Shown: positions 36,950-50,038, numbered from the stretch's first letter. The stretch: DNA of 64,000 bases from Diplocarpon mali (GCA_024741835.1 JAENRP010000048.1:143730-207729); one strand, 5' to 3'. Made by a program: numbers and translations. Notes: generated by a model not told the origin, from the sequence alone.

Positions 36950-39900
36950 AATCACTAATCCTACTCGTAGGGTAGGACTAGGAGTCAAATTTCTAAAAGC
37001 GTTCCTTTATAAGATTATATGACCTGACTCGCAGGGCGGGCCCAGGAGTCGTCCTTAAGCTTGCTAAGCCCCTACTATCTTCTATAACCCTAGTATATCT
37101 TTAAATGCTTTGAACTTTGCAATTATCTTTAGTAGCTTTATAAATCCATTTGCTACTATTCGATCGGTTAAGATATAAGTAATCGATAACTTATTCTTTA
37201 TAATAAGGTTATAAATAAAGTAGTAGGTAATATCGATATATTTCAATCGCTTATATAAGTGTAGATTCTTTATAAGTGCAATTACTCTTATATTATCTGC
37301 TTAAAGATTAATATAATTCCTATCTTATCTAATATATTTAATAAAACCTATATCTTTTAAAACTTAGGCGATTTATAATCCTTGCTTGCAATTTAATAAT
37401 ATTAATATATATTCAGCTTTAGTACTTATAATAGCTATTGATTTCTACTTCCTACTTCCTTATAATATAGGTCTACTATATAGTATTGCTACGCTTTTAG
37501 ATATACTTTTCTAACCTTTTATATTTGCTTAATCGGAATCAGTATATACCTTAAGCTTTGCGCTTATATATTTCATTAGTCTGTATCTTACCTTTTATAT
37601 AATTATCGATCGAAGGTACCTTTTAAGTCGCTTGACTATATTCTTATATTAAATCGTCGGATCCTTTAGGTTCTGATTAAGTTACTTAATAATAAAGGCG
37701 ATATCTGGTCTTATATATACTATAGTATATATAATTGCTCTAATATCCTATTAATACTTCTTCAGATCTCCTTTTTACTTATTTTCATTAGTAGGCTCTA
37801 ACTTATTATACTTTCCTTCGATTAGAGTACACTTTAGCTTAAAGTTAGGAGTATAAGTAGAAAGTCCTATTCGGTCTAGGATCTTTTTAATATACTACTT
37901 TTAATCTAACTAAAGTTTTCAAGTGAAGCGGTTCCTTATAATGCAGATGCTAAAGATCTTATAAATTCCCTTTAGATCCTTAGTATTAAAACGTTTTTAA
38001 ATTATTATAAAGAACTAATCTAATTAAGTAGTTATTTTTGTAGCTATAGCAATATTGTCGATATATAGTAGCAACTTGATTTTACGCTTAGTATAGGTAA
38101 ATAGATAAAGGTTAGCTAGGCTTTAAACGAATCCTATTTTTATTAAAGTAGAGCTATATAAGAGGTTCTAATCATAAGCTAATTATTTAAGCTTATAAAT
38201 ACTATAGAGTATACGAAGAGAGTAGCCAGCGTATATAGGAATACCGTTAGGTTAAGAGAGAAAAATCCGTTCCTTTATAATCGCTTTAGTAAATGCATTT
38301 TTAATATCGTACTATCTGTATTTAAAGTCCTTAGCAGCTACTATTATTATAAATATATAAAGGGTATTTATACGAACTATCGGCGCGAATATGTCAAAGT
38401 AGTCTTTTCTATACTATTAAGAGAAGCCCTTAGCTATAAGCCTTGCCTTATAACGCTTTAGGGTTCTATCTGTATATATCTTAATTATAAAGACCCACTT
38501 TATTAATACTAGGTTCATATCCTTTAGCGTTAGTTCCTTTATCTATATACCATTTATAGTAAGAAAGCTTATCTCCTTTTAGATTGCCTTACTCTATACT
38601 GCTCTATTCTCCAGATTATTAATAGCTTTATTATACATCTTTAAAAGAGAGATTTTCATTATCCTTTTAGCAGCTAGGAACGCATTATCTTTATTAAAGC
38701 TCTATTAAAGTTTGAGCTTATAAATCCTATACGCTATTATAGCCTAGATACGCTTAGACTTGCGTTTGTCTAAGGTGTCTTTTAGTTTTAAGTCTCTATT
38801 CCTCTTTAAGGACGTAGGTTCGGCTATAGGTTCTATAGGCTTATTATTTAAAGAACCGCTTTCTAATAGTAAAGGCTTATTATTACTTATACCTATTTTA
38901 GGAATATCCTTTACTATAGGTGCTTTAATTAAAGGGATGATAATATTAAAGTTGTTTTATACTTTAGATAGTTTGCGGATAATAGGAATAGTCTATTCGG
39001 CCTTTAGATAATTAGTAGGTTATTAATTAGTAGGTGCGCTTAATATGCTTAAGCTAAGAGAAAAGGGTTATTAGTTCGGCTTAATAGTATTACTATTAAG
39101 TAGTATACTTTGCGAATCTTTAAGTATATAAAGCTTTAAGGATAGCTTCCTCCTATTTTAAGATTCGTTAAACTTAACTATTAAGGATATAATTACTCGC
39201 CTTAGATCTAGCGCATATACTATCTATTATTTTATTATCTATTTAATATACTTAATAAATATATACTCTTTACCTTAGTCTATTAGCTTCTTACTCTTTA
39301 TATCCGCAGGCTAGGACTTCGGGCTAATATAAGAGTAGTAGACGCTTTTAAAGACGCAGATATAGTCTAAGCTTAGTTTCTATTTAAAATATGCCTTATA
39401 TAGTAATATTCGGATGCTATTAACTATTAGTCTACTACCTATTCTATTTCGCAGGTATACATCTACTTTAATTATAAGGTCCTAGAATTCTAATAGTAGG
39501 TTAGTATCTTATAGTAGAGCGCGATAGTTAGTCTTTACTTGCTAGATACTTTACTTAGCGATGCTATTCTAATAGGAACCTTTATATATTATAGTTAGTT
39601 TATAATAAACTCCTTATTTTACCTATTTATTAAGCTTTACTTTAATCTTTAATACGTTATTAGACCTAATAGCTATTAGCTTTAACTAAGTCTAGCATTC
39701 CTCTATTACTTTCTAAGTTTCTAGCTTTTTTATAAGCTTAAATTTAATCCTAGCGTAAATAGTCTATATCTGCTAAGTGGAGTTATCTATTATTTAAGAA
39801 AACTAATTATTTCCTTTAATTAAAGTTATAAATAGTCTAATAGTATTAATAGATATTAGTGCTAGTATCGAATCTTTCTATAAACTAAGCTTAATTCGCA

Positions 39901-40393
39901 TCCGATTTCGAAGTTTTATTAGCTTATAAATTCGGCATACTAGGCGATCCTTTAATACTTAGATCTTCCGTTTTAAGGTTAAGACCTTATATAAGCCCTT
40001 TAATTTCTCTAGCCTTAAATGCGCGAATCTTCTATATATTAGCTAATACCTTAATAGGCTTTCGGCTTCTAATAGCTTTAGTAGCCTATCGTTAATCGAT
40101 ACTTTATTATTAGCAGCTAGAAAGGACTAGTAATAGCAGTTCGAGGTTTTGCCATTTTCTAATTGCAAGCCTAGCTTAGGAGTCGTTTTTAGTAAAGCCG
40201 TAAGATCCATTTGCAATCCTAGCTTAAGAGTCGATTTCCTAGAAATAGCGAAATCCACTCGCAGTCTTAGCTTAAGAGTTATTATTAGCGAATTTGCAGA
40301 ATCTACTTGCGATCCTAGCCTAAGAGTCATTTCTACTAAATTCACTTATAATCCTAGCTTAGGAGTTATCTTTAAGGACACTTTGCAATCTAC
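36950..40393 (-). mobile_element. Ty1/Copia-like element 3, left part
   Basis: Read on the minus strand, right to left: an integrase-like region (about 40080-39000), RT (about 38700-37600; KNAFTKAII, LLYIDNIAIA at about 38070, VYIRPDIAFII) and RNase H (about 37450-37100; STEAEYILILL, LKYIDITYYF). The order integrase before RT, and these motifs, are those of Ty1/Copia. The catalytic box is YIDN rather than Y-x-D-D. Many in-frame stops. The tandem 23-bp palindrome array at the right edge lies at the upstream side of the integrase region. The element continues at 63724 beyond the inserted element 4. No LTR was recognised within the window. Confidence 0.75.
36963..37049. repeat. Two 23-bp palindromes at the downstream end of element 3
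   Basis: Copies at 36963-36985 and 37027-37049. On the minus strand, the Copia sense, they read TPSPTLRV and TPGPALRV. Confidence 0.8.
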
Positions 40394-40398
40394 CTATA
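40161..40398. repeat. Tandem array of the 23-bp palindrome (left part)
   Basis: Copies start at 40161, 40209, 40257, 40305, 40344 and 40392. The spacings of 48, 48, 48, 39 and 48 bp are all multiples of three. The last copy is cut after 7 bases by element 4. A frame is open right through the array on both strands. On the minus strand each unit reads like TLKLGLQMD within a 16-residue repeat. Most differences between units are C/T or A/G. Confidence 0.9.
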
Positions 40399-40705
40399 TG
40401 TAACGACATAGAACCGCCAAAGTGCAAGATCAAGTATGGGAGTAAGAAGTAGTGCAAAAGGCGTATTCTATAGGTCTAATACGAAGGAAACGAAGAAGTT
40501 AGAGAACCCTCCTTAGGGGAAAGCCCTTCTTCTTTATATATATAGCAGCTAGGAGCTCTATTGCCTACTTACGTAATATTATATAAGAATATCCTTTTGC
40601 ACCTTCAAGGTCGATTCGAGAAAACCCTATATCGAATCGAGATTGCGAAACCTTAGAATGCTATACTCCTAGGTAATTACACTAAGTGGAGGTACAGCTA
40701 TTATA
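40399..40705 (-). repeat. 3' LTR of element 4
   Basis: 307 bp, equal in length to the other LTR. Aligned by eye, the differences I see are transitions. Confidence 0.9.
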
Positions 40706-41219
40706 CTACCTCCCCCCTTTGAGAACGCTTGCCTATAAGCGTTAATAGGTTATAATGATTTTTATATAGTAATGTACTTAGCGCGTTATTATACAAATAG
40801 TACCGTTTTATATTTAGTTTAGCGCAAGTCGTATTATATACTTAAATTTGTTTTTCCTCTTATAGGATCTTCCTTCCTTAGTATAATAACTATATATAAT
40901 CGCATAGGTCCTTTACTCCTACTACTATAGCGTAGGGCTAATGTATAGTAGTAGAAATAATTACTACTACTACTAACTACTATAAGTAAGTTTGCCTTAA
41001 TCCAGGGTCGAATCGCATCTAATACGCGTAGTGCTAATTCCCCTGCTGTTAGGCGCCTTTACAATAGCCTACTGCGTTTATTATTGCTAATGCGTGCGGC
41101 GCCTTATATGCGATATTACGCATAAGTGCGAGTTTGAATCAGAGCGTAGTAAGAAGTGCTATTAGTGCTAAGAGTAGAAGGCGGAGTGCATTCTTATAAG
41201 TATCTCGAATCGAGTCTAA

Positions 41220-42001
41220 AGACTTGGTCGCGCTAATACTTATTTATAGCTTTCCTCCTATATTAATAAGGAGTTTATAGCACTATCCGCGGCCCTTAAG
41301 GAGTAGTAGGAGGAGGCTCCTTAGTAGCAAGAGGGGAACGACGACGATGATAATAAGGACGCATATACAGTTTTAGCAAAGAACCGCGAGATGCTCTGTC
41401 AGGAGGCGGTCTAGCGCGCCTGGATTCTTATCAACCTCCTGCTAGTAGCCAGCATAGAGGCTCTGACTAGCCGCTCCTAACTAAAGCGTGCTAGCCTTAT
41501 AAAGCTCTACTCTATAGCTAAGGCTATAGTAAGCTAGCTAAAGGGGATCTAAGCGATAGTTGTTATAAGTTAAACTTAAATTAGTATCAAATCAATTGCT
41601 AACTTTCTAATAAGAGCGCAGTAACCTTATTAAGTCCTAGCTAGCAAGGTTAGAGTAATCCAGCCGAACTATGCTAGGCCTCCTAAGGTCTATCGCTGCG
41701 TTAATAAAGCGGACCGCTATAGCAGCAGAGTCTCTTATAAAGGGAGGAGGGCTCGCAGTAGCAAGGGTAGCGTCGGGCGCAGCAGCTAATAGGGCGGCAC
41801 CAGCAGCGGCAAGAGGAAGAGGTCAAGGTTATTCTAGGCAAGGGCGTATTTAAGAGGCGAGCTCTAGCTTTAGAACGGAGTTAGAGCTTGTCTCCTTAAG
41901 CGCAAAGGAGGAGGGGTCGGAGGAGTTATAAGGGGAAGAGGCAGTTGGCCTAATATTATTATTTTTTTATTTTTATTATTTTTCTCCTTTTTTTTTTTTT
42001 T
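41220..42001 (+). pseudogene. Opposite-strand frame inside element 4
   Basis: Lies between the chromodomain end (about 42060) and the 3' LTR, a place where element 1 has nothing. The plus strand reads, with several stops, as a Glu/Ala/Lys-rich probably helical stretch (FIALSAALKE, later AKNREMLCQEAV), followed by a Gly/Arg/Ser-rich part, and ends in a T run at the gap. It is less AT-rich than its surroundings. I do not recognise it. It could be an antisense gene of this element type or an inserted fragment. Confidence 0.4.
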
Positions 42002-42050
42002 NNNNNNNNNNNNNNNNNNNNNNNNNNNNNNNNNNNNNNNNNNNNNNNNN
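42002..42050. other. Assembly gap (49 N)
   Basis: The gap follows a T run and interrupts the stretch between the chromodomain remnant and the opposite-strand frame of element 4. Confidence 0.95.
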
Positions 42051-42059
42051 ATTTTTAGA

Positions 42060-45000
42060 TTTGTTTATTAACCTATTTCGCATCTAGCCTATCATCTTCT
42101 AAGTGACTATAATTATTTATACTACTTTCCTAAGCCTTTAGCTAAGCTTATAAGTTCTAAGGTAGTCCTAGCTTTATAGGATTAGTCTAATAAAAGTCGC
42201 AAATCTTATATAAGAATCTTGCAAAATTTAAAGCGCGATACTAACTTGAATTAGGATTATAACTAATCCATTTGACCTAGTACTCTAGCTTTCCTTAAGA
42301 TAGGCGTACACTTAGTATCTTAGATACTTTATACTCTTCTTACTTAGCAATCTTTTCTATAATAGGCTAAGGTTATTCCTAACTTAGCAAAGGGTTCTAT
42401 AGATCTTTGAATAGTAGCTTTAGCGTAAAGATATTATATATTATAGAACCTATAAGCAGCTTGATCTAATATAAATTGCCTACCTTTTTAAGAACCTCGA
42501 AAGGATTATCCTATTAATTGGCCAGTTTCTTACTAAGGCGGTAGTTCTTAAGATTTTTTATTAAAAGGTAGACTATATCTCTAGGTTTCTAATCAATCTC
42601 CCTTTAGTATTAATTTATAGACTTACGCATTTTCTCTTAAGCGCGTTCTATATTGCCTTTCGCTACTTCTTAAGCTGCGTATATCCTCTTTGCTATTAGC
42701 TTAGCTTTTGCCTAGTTTAATTTCTCTTATAAGCTAGACGTTTTTAAAGAGATCTAGTCCTAACTTATCTAAGGCGTAACTCTATACCTAAGCTAATACA
42801 GGATTATACTAATTGAAGCGTAAGGTAGAGTCGATTGCGTACAATCTATTAACAGAATCAGTTCACTTTAATTATTTTAATAGTAATTAATAAAAGGCCT
42901 TAGCCTTAAATCAATATACTTATTTATAATCTCTATTTGGCTATCAGTCTCTTTATAATATACTATAGAGAGTTTAATTTTAATACTAATAATATAGTAG
43001 AACTCTTTCTAAAATAAGGAGACGAATTAGGGGCCTCGGTCTAAGGTAATTATCTCTAAAGTATGGCCGAATCGATATATCTATTAAACGAATAATTGGG
43101 CAGTTCCTTAAGCGTCGATATCTTTTTAATAAGGAATTGTAATAGCGCTCTTACTAAGTCGGTTTATAAAAACCAGGATTTGATTAAAACCGTACTTATT
43201 AGGAAGGAAATCCTTAAAATCCATATATAAGTACTGCATAAGATAATTAAGAATAGGAAGAGGCTGCAAAAGGCCTTATTATTTAATAGTCTTCGAATAT
43301 GAGAATTGATAAAGTCTATAATTTGCAATAAATCTTTTATAATCCGAACCTATCTTGACCTAATAGTACTTAAGAGCAAGTAGCTAGTAGGTCTTTAAGC
43401 TACTAGGGTGCGCGCTTAAAGGTTGGTTATAAGCTTTTTAAATTAGATAAGTATATAAAGGAGTATTATAGCGTACGCAAAGATGCTCCTTAAAGCAAAG
43501 CAATCTATCTTTTAAAAAGTAGTTTTTAAGGAGGTCGGCGCGAATCTCTTAAAAGGATTCGCGGTTATTTTAATAAAGCTTCTTAATCAAATTAAAGGAA
43601 TCCTTAAGTCGATTTAGGGTCGAATCGGGATTATCAGTTGATATTAAGGCAAGGGTGCCTTCAGCAGATTCGGCGAGAAATTTATCAGCCAGTTTAGTAT
43701 TGATTTAAGGGTCCAATTGGGCTAGGGAAATCAGAACCTAAGATCGGCTATCTAGCTTCGCTTGCTTATAAACTGGCATATCTTGCTCTTAGCAGCTAAG
43801 AATATCGGCCTTCCAGTTGTCTTTACTAAGAGTATATACGATTTGAAAATTAAAGTCGAATAGGAATTCTATCTATTAGCACTATTTCGCAGTTAAAACC
43901 TTAGTAGTTATAAAGTACTCAAGGGAGCAGTGATCTAAGTAAATATCAACTCGCTCCTTAAGTAATATAAGCTTAGGTCTCTATTTATAGTAGGATTCAA
44001 TAATAGCAAAGAGTTCTTTATTGTGTATTTCCCAATTAGGTTTATAGCTAAAGAGTATATGCGAATAGAAGCCAATTAGGTACTATTGCTTATTAGAGTA
44101 TTGCTAAGAAAGTACTCTAGTAATAATACTATTAGAAGTATCAGTTTCCAGCTTTATAAGCAAGTTAGGGTCAAAATAGTAAATTCGCTAAATCAAGAGT
44201 AACTGCTTGCAAAGCTCTTTAAAAGCAATTCAGTACTCTTCTATCTAATTCTAAGGCACTATCGGTCGGGTCAGAACTGAGAGGGGTTTAGCAATTAGCC
44301 TAAAGTTGCAAATGAATTATCAATAGAACCCGTAAAATCCTAGGTAGGACTTCACTTTAGTAATAGTTTTTAAGTACCTTTAATTATATAGCAATTCGAC
44401 CTTTTTAAGGTCTGGTTCGATCCTAGTTATTATTAGAATATATTTAAGATATCGAGTTCAAGTAATATAGAACTCGCACTTCTTAATATCTGCTTAAAGG
44501 CCAGCCTTTAAGAGTCGTTTCAGCACCTTTTCAATATAACCCTAGTGCTCTTTAATGTTCTTTAAGTAAATTAAAATATCATTTAAATACGCTATGTAAA
44601 AATCATTTAAGTAATCTAAAAGAACGTCATTTATATACTGCTAATAAGTACTAGGTCCGTTATAAAGGCCGAATAGGAGAACCTTGCATTTATAAGATCC
44701 GTACCTTATTCGAAAGGTAGTATATTCCTTTGATTCGGGGTCTATTTGTATCCGATTGAAAGCGGCCCGAATATCCAGTTTTATAAAAATCTTAGCTTTA
44801 GATACTCGCCTTAAAAGCTCGTCTATCCTCAGAATCAGGTAAGCGTCTTTCCGAGTTAGTACGTTTAGCTTCTAGTAGTCTATATAAAATCGGAGGCTAC
44901 TATCGGCCTTCTTTACAAATAGTACTAGCAAAGCAAAGGGGCTAGTACTTATCTTAATAAAGCCTTTGTCTAAATTCTTAAGTAAGTACTCCTTTATAAC

Positions 45001-45283
45001 CTTAAGCTCCTTAGTAGATTAATAGTAGAGGGGCGAATAGGCATTAGGTAAAGGCTCTTCTAGCTATATCTTATAATTATAGTACCGATAGGGAGGGAGG
45101 GTATTCGCATCCCTTTTTAAGAAAGCTAGTCTTAGAGATCGGTACTATTTTAAGAGTCGATTATTAATTAGCTTTTCGACATTAGGATTCTTAGGCTTAT
45201 ATCTTTCCTTTAGAATCCTATCTACTTTGTAAATACTAGTTTAAAAGAACTCCGTCTTCTTACGCTTTATATTATAATAAAAG
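42060..45283 (-). pseudogene. pol: RT-RNase H-integrase-chromodomain part of element 4 pol
   Basis: Minus strand, right to left: RT about 44950-44400 (KVLLFGLYNGPSTYQ; catalytic box YLND at 44589-44578, one Asp changed to Asn), RNase H to about 43850, integrase about 43500-42700 (TLDRGP, KETDSQIEIINKY), and a chromodomain-type C-terminus about 42330-42060 (INNYSHLEDDRLDAK, comparable with DDYRDLKDNTP at the end of element 1). Numerous TAG/TAA codons. Its upstream end is the element 5 insertion point. Confidence 0.85.
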
Positions 45284-45288
45284 GCATT

Positions 45289-45532
45289 ATAAAACTGAGG
45301 GGAGATAACACAAGAATAGGCCTAAGGGAAGACCTAAAAACAAGAGGAGGAAGCACCACAAGCGGGCTCTCTTAGATAAGATATTAGGAACAAGTCCTAA
45401 GTATAGGGTATATTCAATACTATAGCGATACGCGCTATCTCTATATATAGAAGATGGCCCTTTTATCCTCCTGCTGTCCTGCGCCGATTATATAATATAT
45501 ATTATAAGACCTATCTATCTTAGGTCTCTATA
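45289..45532 (-). repeat. 3' LTR of element 5
   Basis: 244 bp. It differs from the 5' LTR at about 18 positions, all transitions and no indels by my alignment, with changes in both copies. Confidence 0.88.
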
Positions 45533-45732
45533 TATATCTTAAATAATAAAAGTAGTAGCCCCTACTACTATTAGCAAAGAATATAAAACAATATAGGTCA
45601 AGGCAATAGCATATCAATCACTAGCAAACCTTAAGTGCAAGAAAACTGATATATCAAAAGGCCTAAACTAGGGCTATATTATTATTAAAGGTAAAAGAAA
45701 AAAAAGGAGAGTTTTTTATATATACGCTTTTC

Positions 45733-45755
45733 ACCTATAGGCCAGGCCCGGGAGT
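45733..45755. repeat. 23-bp palindrome downstream of X2
   Basis: ACCTATAGGC / CAG / GCCCGGGAGT, between the X2 stop and the 3' LTR, so outside any recognised gene. Confidence 0.8.
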
Positions 45756-46152
45756 TAGAAAAAAGAAATTAGTAAAACAAATAAATAAGCTATAGAATTG
45801 TAAAAAAAAACAATTAAAATAGAACTAACTTAGGCATTAGTTTTCCTTAGTTCTCTTTAGAGGATAGGGAGAACTATTATTAGATAATACTCTCTTCGCC
45901 GAACGACCACTTCTTCTTATAGCATTGCTATTAGTGTCTGACGAGGCAGGTCTTAGTATGGCAGGAGCTTCTATGCTCTTTGCGGATGCTAGTATAGTAT
46001 AACGGCTTCTGCTAATAGGGAGAGAGACTTATATAGTAGCATTATTATTATTATTATTGTTATTATCCTTAAGGGAATTGTCGGTAATAGAAGAGGGGGA
46101 GGTAGGAGATTCTATAAATACCACTTCTTTAGCCTTGCCCTTTGATAAATCA

Positions 46153-46175
46153 AGTTGCGGGCTGGGCCTAAGAGT
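46153..46175. repeat. 23-bp palindrome near the X2 C-terminus
   Basis: Minus strand reads TLRPSPQL in X2. At a matching position to the copy at 50039 in X1. Confidence 0.8.
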
Positions 46176-46974
46176 TATATTAGGTGTCTTTACATAAGGC
46201 TTCTTAATGCTATACTTCTTAAGGAGTATTGTTTTATTAATTATATTATTAGCTTTAATATTATTATCTGTGTCCTTAGTCTTTGTCTAAGACTTATCGC
46301 TATATAACTATAGCTCTAGTTGTTAAACTAGCTTTTAAGTATTAGTAAAATCTTTAAAAAGTTCTTATTTGTACTTCTTCAGATATGCTATCAGCTGAGA
46401 TACGTCTTTTACAAATAAATCCTTTACAGTTATCACTACTAATAGATCACTCTATAATCGTCTTCTTATAAGAGCGTCTGATAGTAGACTACCTTTTGTT
46501 ATGCTAAGCGTTGTACGAAACTTGGCTAAGGCTTCTCTAGCAACACTCTATCTCGCTATGCTTAGTTTCTTTATACGGATAGAATTGATAATGAATTCTT
46601 CTAGGTTAGCGCTATTCTTAAGTGATTTATTACTAATAACTTTTATATAGTTATTACTAATAGTAAGAAAACTACCCTTTCCAGGTTCTCTATCAGAATC
46701 TAGGTTAATAAAGGTGCCTTGTCTTATAAATACTAAGAATAGAGTAGTCTTATTAGAGATATACTCCTTTAGAATTATTCTATCCTTAGTATTCAATTCT
46801 TTTTATTAAGCTATACTCTATGCCAGATTCAATAAGATCTACTAAGAGTTCTTAAGGCGATAGGATATAAGTATAGATGACTTATAAGACTTTTCCTATA
46901 TAGCAAATTCTTTGGTCGATTATTTAGCTGCCGGAATTATATAGTAGTCAATAGTTCTATTATTAAGTGGATTG

Positions 46975-46997
46975 ACCCGCGAGCTAGGCCTAGGAGT
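46975..46997. repeat. 23-bp palindrome in X2
   Basis: Flanked by ATTG and CAAT, so the inverted symmetry extends beyond 23 bp. Minus strand reads TPRPSSRV. Matches the copy at 50924 in X1. Confidence 0.82.
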
Positions 46998-48204
46998 CAA
47001 TCTTATGAATCTTATATTAGCGTCAATCTTAGTGGAAATAATTCGCGAATAGTAGTCAATGCCTATAAACTATGCAGGCTTAGGATACGCTACCAGCTTG
47101 TATAAAGAATTATAATAAGTTAATAGAGTACTAAGATATAGACTATAGTATATCCTTAAGGTCTGCTATATTAAGCTATGAGTCATATTATAAAGGAAGG
47201 CGGAGGGGGGGCTTAGCTTCTTATTTAAGGTCTAGAAATGGTGTTAGTACATTTCTAGCTCCTCTTATGCTATTGTTAAAAATGAATTCTTTTTATAATT
47301 ACTGTGACTATGCGTGCGTATAGTACTTAGGAAAGCGTAGCTAAACAATTTAAGTATATTTAAAAAACCTTTGCTATAGAGTAATATCAGGTTATTACTA
47401 GTTAGTATGGCACTATATTAGGCGGGAGTCCAGGCGATATTATAGAATAATTTCAAAGCTTTAGGCTTTACCTTAAACTTAGCGAAACCTAATAATATAT
47501 CTTTCTTAACCTAGCTTATTATTCTATTGCTGGTAGCTATAATTATATAATTCCTTAGGTATAGTAAAAACAACTTTAGGTCAAGTGCAGTGTAAAATTT
47601 GTATATATTAGAGGAAACTTGCTTATTAGTTAAAGACACTATTATCAGCCTATAATATTATGCATATTATTATTTATATAAAGTATAAAATTTTTCGAAA
47701 CTGAAGTCCTTAAACATCCCTATTATAAATTTACTTAATTGTATCTTCATCTTTAGTATTACTGCAATCTTAAATCTATCGCCATATTAAAGTATTATCT
47801 TAATATTAAAGGGAACTTTACAGCACTCTATAGATATGATTATTATACTATTTTCTAGCTTTTCTTCAAGGATATAGTAATCGCCCTTCGATTTCTTATA
47901 CTTAATGAAGAAATGCATAATATTGTCTATAGGAAATTCGTCTTATTATAGCTTTATAATTTATTTAACAGCTCTTACTATCGCTTCTTATGCTAGTAAA
48001 ACTTCTCCTTAACCTTCCTTTTTCAAATGCTTTATTATTGACTTATAGAATTTTAAAACAAATTTTTATAGGTCTTTAGAAAAGGTTTGCATAATATTAG
48101 CTATATCCTTCTTAGTATTATTAAAAATTTCTATTATATTAGTGATAGGGTTATTCTCTTTATCTATTAGATTATCTTTAAAGTCTATATTATTATATAT
48201 TCTA

Positions 48205-48227
48205 ACCCGTAGGCTAGGCTCACGAGT
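48205..48227. repeat. 23-bp palindrome in X2
   Basis: Minus strand reads TREPSLRV. 186 bp (62 codons) from the next copy. No counterpart seen in X1. Confidence 0.82.
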
Positions 48228-48390
48228 CAACTTCTTTACTACTAGTATTTTAAGTGTTTAAGGCATCTTTAAAGATAGTGAATCAAACTCGTTTAAGTCT
48301 AATAATTAGTAATCGCAATAGTCAGCTATTTAAGTTCTAGGTATTATAAGCACCTCTGGCTTAGGGATATCCTCTTTACGTAGTACTTCC

Positions 48391-48413
48391 ACCCTTAGGC
48401 CAGGCCTATAAGT
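48391..48413. repeat. 23-bp palindrome in X2
   Basis: Minus strand reads TYRPGLRV. Same relative place as the copy at 52310 in X1. Confidence 0.82.
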
Positions 48414-49301
48414 CAAATTTTACTTATTAGTTGAATCTTCTAAGGGTAGTAGCATTTTCTAAGCGGCGGGTATAATAAACTCCTATCTTTCTATCTTATT
48501 ATTAAAGTAGTTTATAATATACTTAGCTAAATAGATCATCTTTTCCTTTATAATAAGTAAACCATATTATAATTATTGCAAACCGAGGGTATCTAGAACT
48601 ATTTAGTCTAGCAATGCAATATTGTTATACTAAGAGGGGCTATCCTTTATAGTCTGAATAGCAGAGTGGATAATAGTACTTAAGAAACCTATAAATTTTC
48701 TGCCTTGCGTACTATTTCCCTATAGCTTTTTCATATCCTTTTAGATAGTAAAATAATTCAATACCTATATGGCCTTTGCCATTAGTTAGTATATCTTAAA
48801 AATTTTACCAAGCCCTTGCAAGGCGTTATTAGCGGTAATATTAGTTATAAAGTGTATTTGAAAAAGTGTACTATAGGTACTACTTATAAACTGTAATAAC
48901 CTTTTTATATACTCATTTTTCTTATCTTAATTCTTTTAAAATAGATCGACTAAATTAGTATACCCTTAATATTCCTATAGGAATTTTTCATAATCGATTC
49001 CCTTTGTCTTAAGCTTATTTTTAAGAAAATCATCAAAGTCTAAAAATCCTTCTTCGACTGCAAAGATTCTATAGTTTAATACTTTAATAAATAAGTTCAA
49101 GAATACCTATTATTCTATTTCACCTAATGTTCTATAAGTGCTTATTATATCTTCTAATAATCTTAGTAACTTGCCCTCTTATAAAAAGCCACCCTCTAAC
49201 ATTAGCTTATTGCTAGTAGTATTTATTAACTTGCTGCCTAAGGCAATAATTGACATATTCTTCTTAGGTATGGCTTTCTTATTTAAGCTTAGTGGTACCA
49301 T

Positions 49302-49860
49302 AATAAATTAGTCGGCAAGAGGGGTAGCTTTAAACGAAGAGATAATTATTTAAGAAAGATTAATAATATAAGAGGCCTATACTAGAAAAGATTGATAATA
49401 GAAAGATAATAGTAGTAGTGCTAGTATTATAGGTCTAGTAGGGTTATAGAGAAAGTAAAAAAGTAAAATCGTTATATAGAGAGAGGCTTATTTATAGAGT
49501 TTAGAATCGCGCTAGTGTATAAAGGAAAAGTAGGCATAATAAGCTTAGAAGTAGAAACAAAAGTAAGGTATGATATATATAAGGACCTATAATTAGTAAA
49601 TGATAATTCTTTAAAGGTAAGGATGATATTTCAAAGGTAAGCGTTAAAAAGTTGCATACAAAGGAAATAATCAAGGGGTAGATTATATAAAGAATAAAGT
49701 AGAGTAAAGAATATATATAGAATAGAATAATAAATAGAGAATAAAGAGGTATAGGTGTATAGAAAGTAGATAATCCTAAAAAAATTCAATATCTAATTCG
49801 CAATTTCTCCAAATGGTTTTCAAAGGGGAGGTAAACTATGATTCTTTAAATCGAATTGAC
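49302..49860. other. Spacer between X2 and X1 in element 5
   Basis: AT-rich and, on the plus strand, purine-rich (many AATAGAATAA-like words). No coding sequence seen. It may carry regulatory sequence for X2. Confidence 0.4.
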
Positions 49861-50038
49861 TCAATTGTCAGTTCTATTATCACTTCGGAGTCTTCTTCTC
49901 TTGCGTTAGTTCTTATTTCTTAGCGATTTCTTAGCTTTAGGGACCTCTTTTAAAGGATCTTCTATTAGTACCCCTAGATTTGGTGACTAAGGTTCATCCG
50001 AACCTTCTTATAGGCTTAAGCTAGCCGAGTCTAACCTT

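Larger units (their letters stand above)
45837..49301 (-). pseudogene. Unknown element 5 protein, paralogue X2
   Basis: From ATG 49301 to TAA 45839-45837 is exactly 1155 codons in one frame, interrupted only by TAA/TAG codons that look like mutated Gln/Trp codons. I do not recognise the family. Features: a helical N-terminal half (FDDFLKNKLKTKGI; AIQVLNYFTIQ; YFNNKIERQEFI), a long middle, then LLVVITVKDLFVKDVSQLI and a Ser/Asn-rich basic tail (AIRRSGRSAKRVL, ending KRTKEN). Four 23-bp palindromes lie in frame, near codons 296, 358, 768 and 1042, reading for example TYRPGLRV and TREPSLRV. It aligns along its length with X1 upstream. Its position between integrase and the 3' LTR is where env-like genes sit in some Gypsy elements, but I see no signal peptide or obvious transmembrane protein, so an envelope role is not supported. 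Confidence 0.6.

Noticed and set aside
40161..40398. CRISPR-like array (repeats with spacers)
   Set aside because: Nuclear fungal retrotransposon context, the spacers are coding and similar to one another, and periods are multiples of three. It is a tandem coding repeat.
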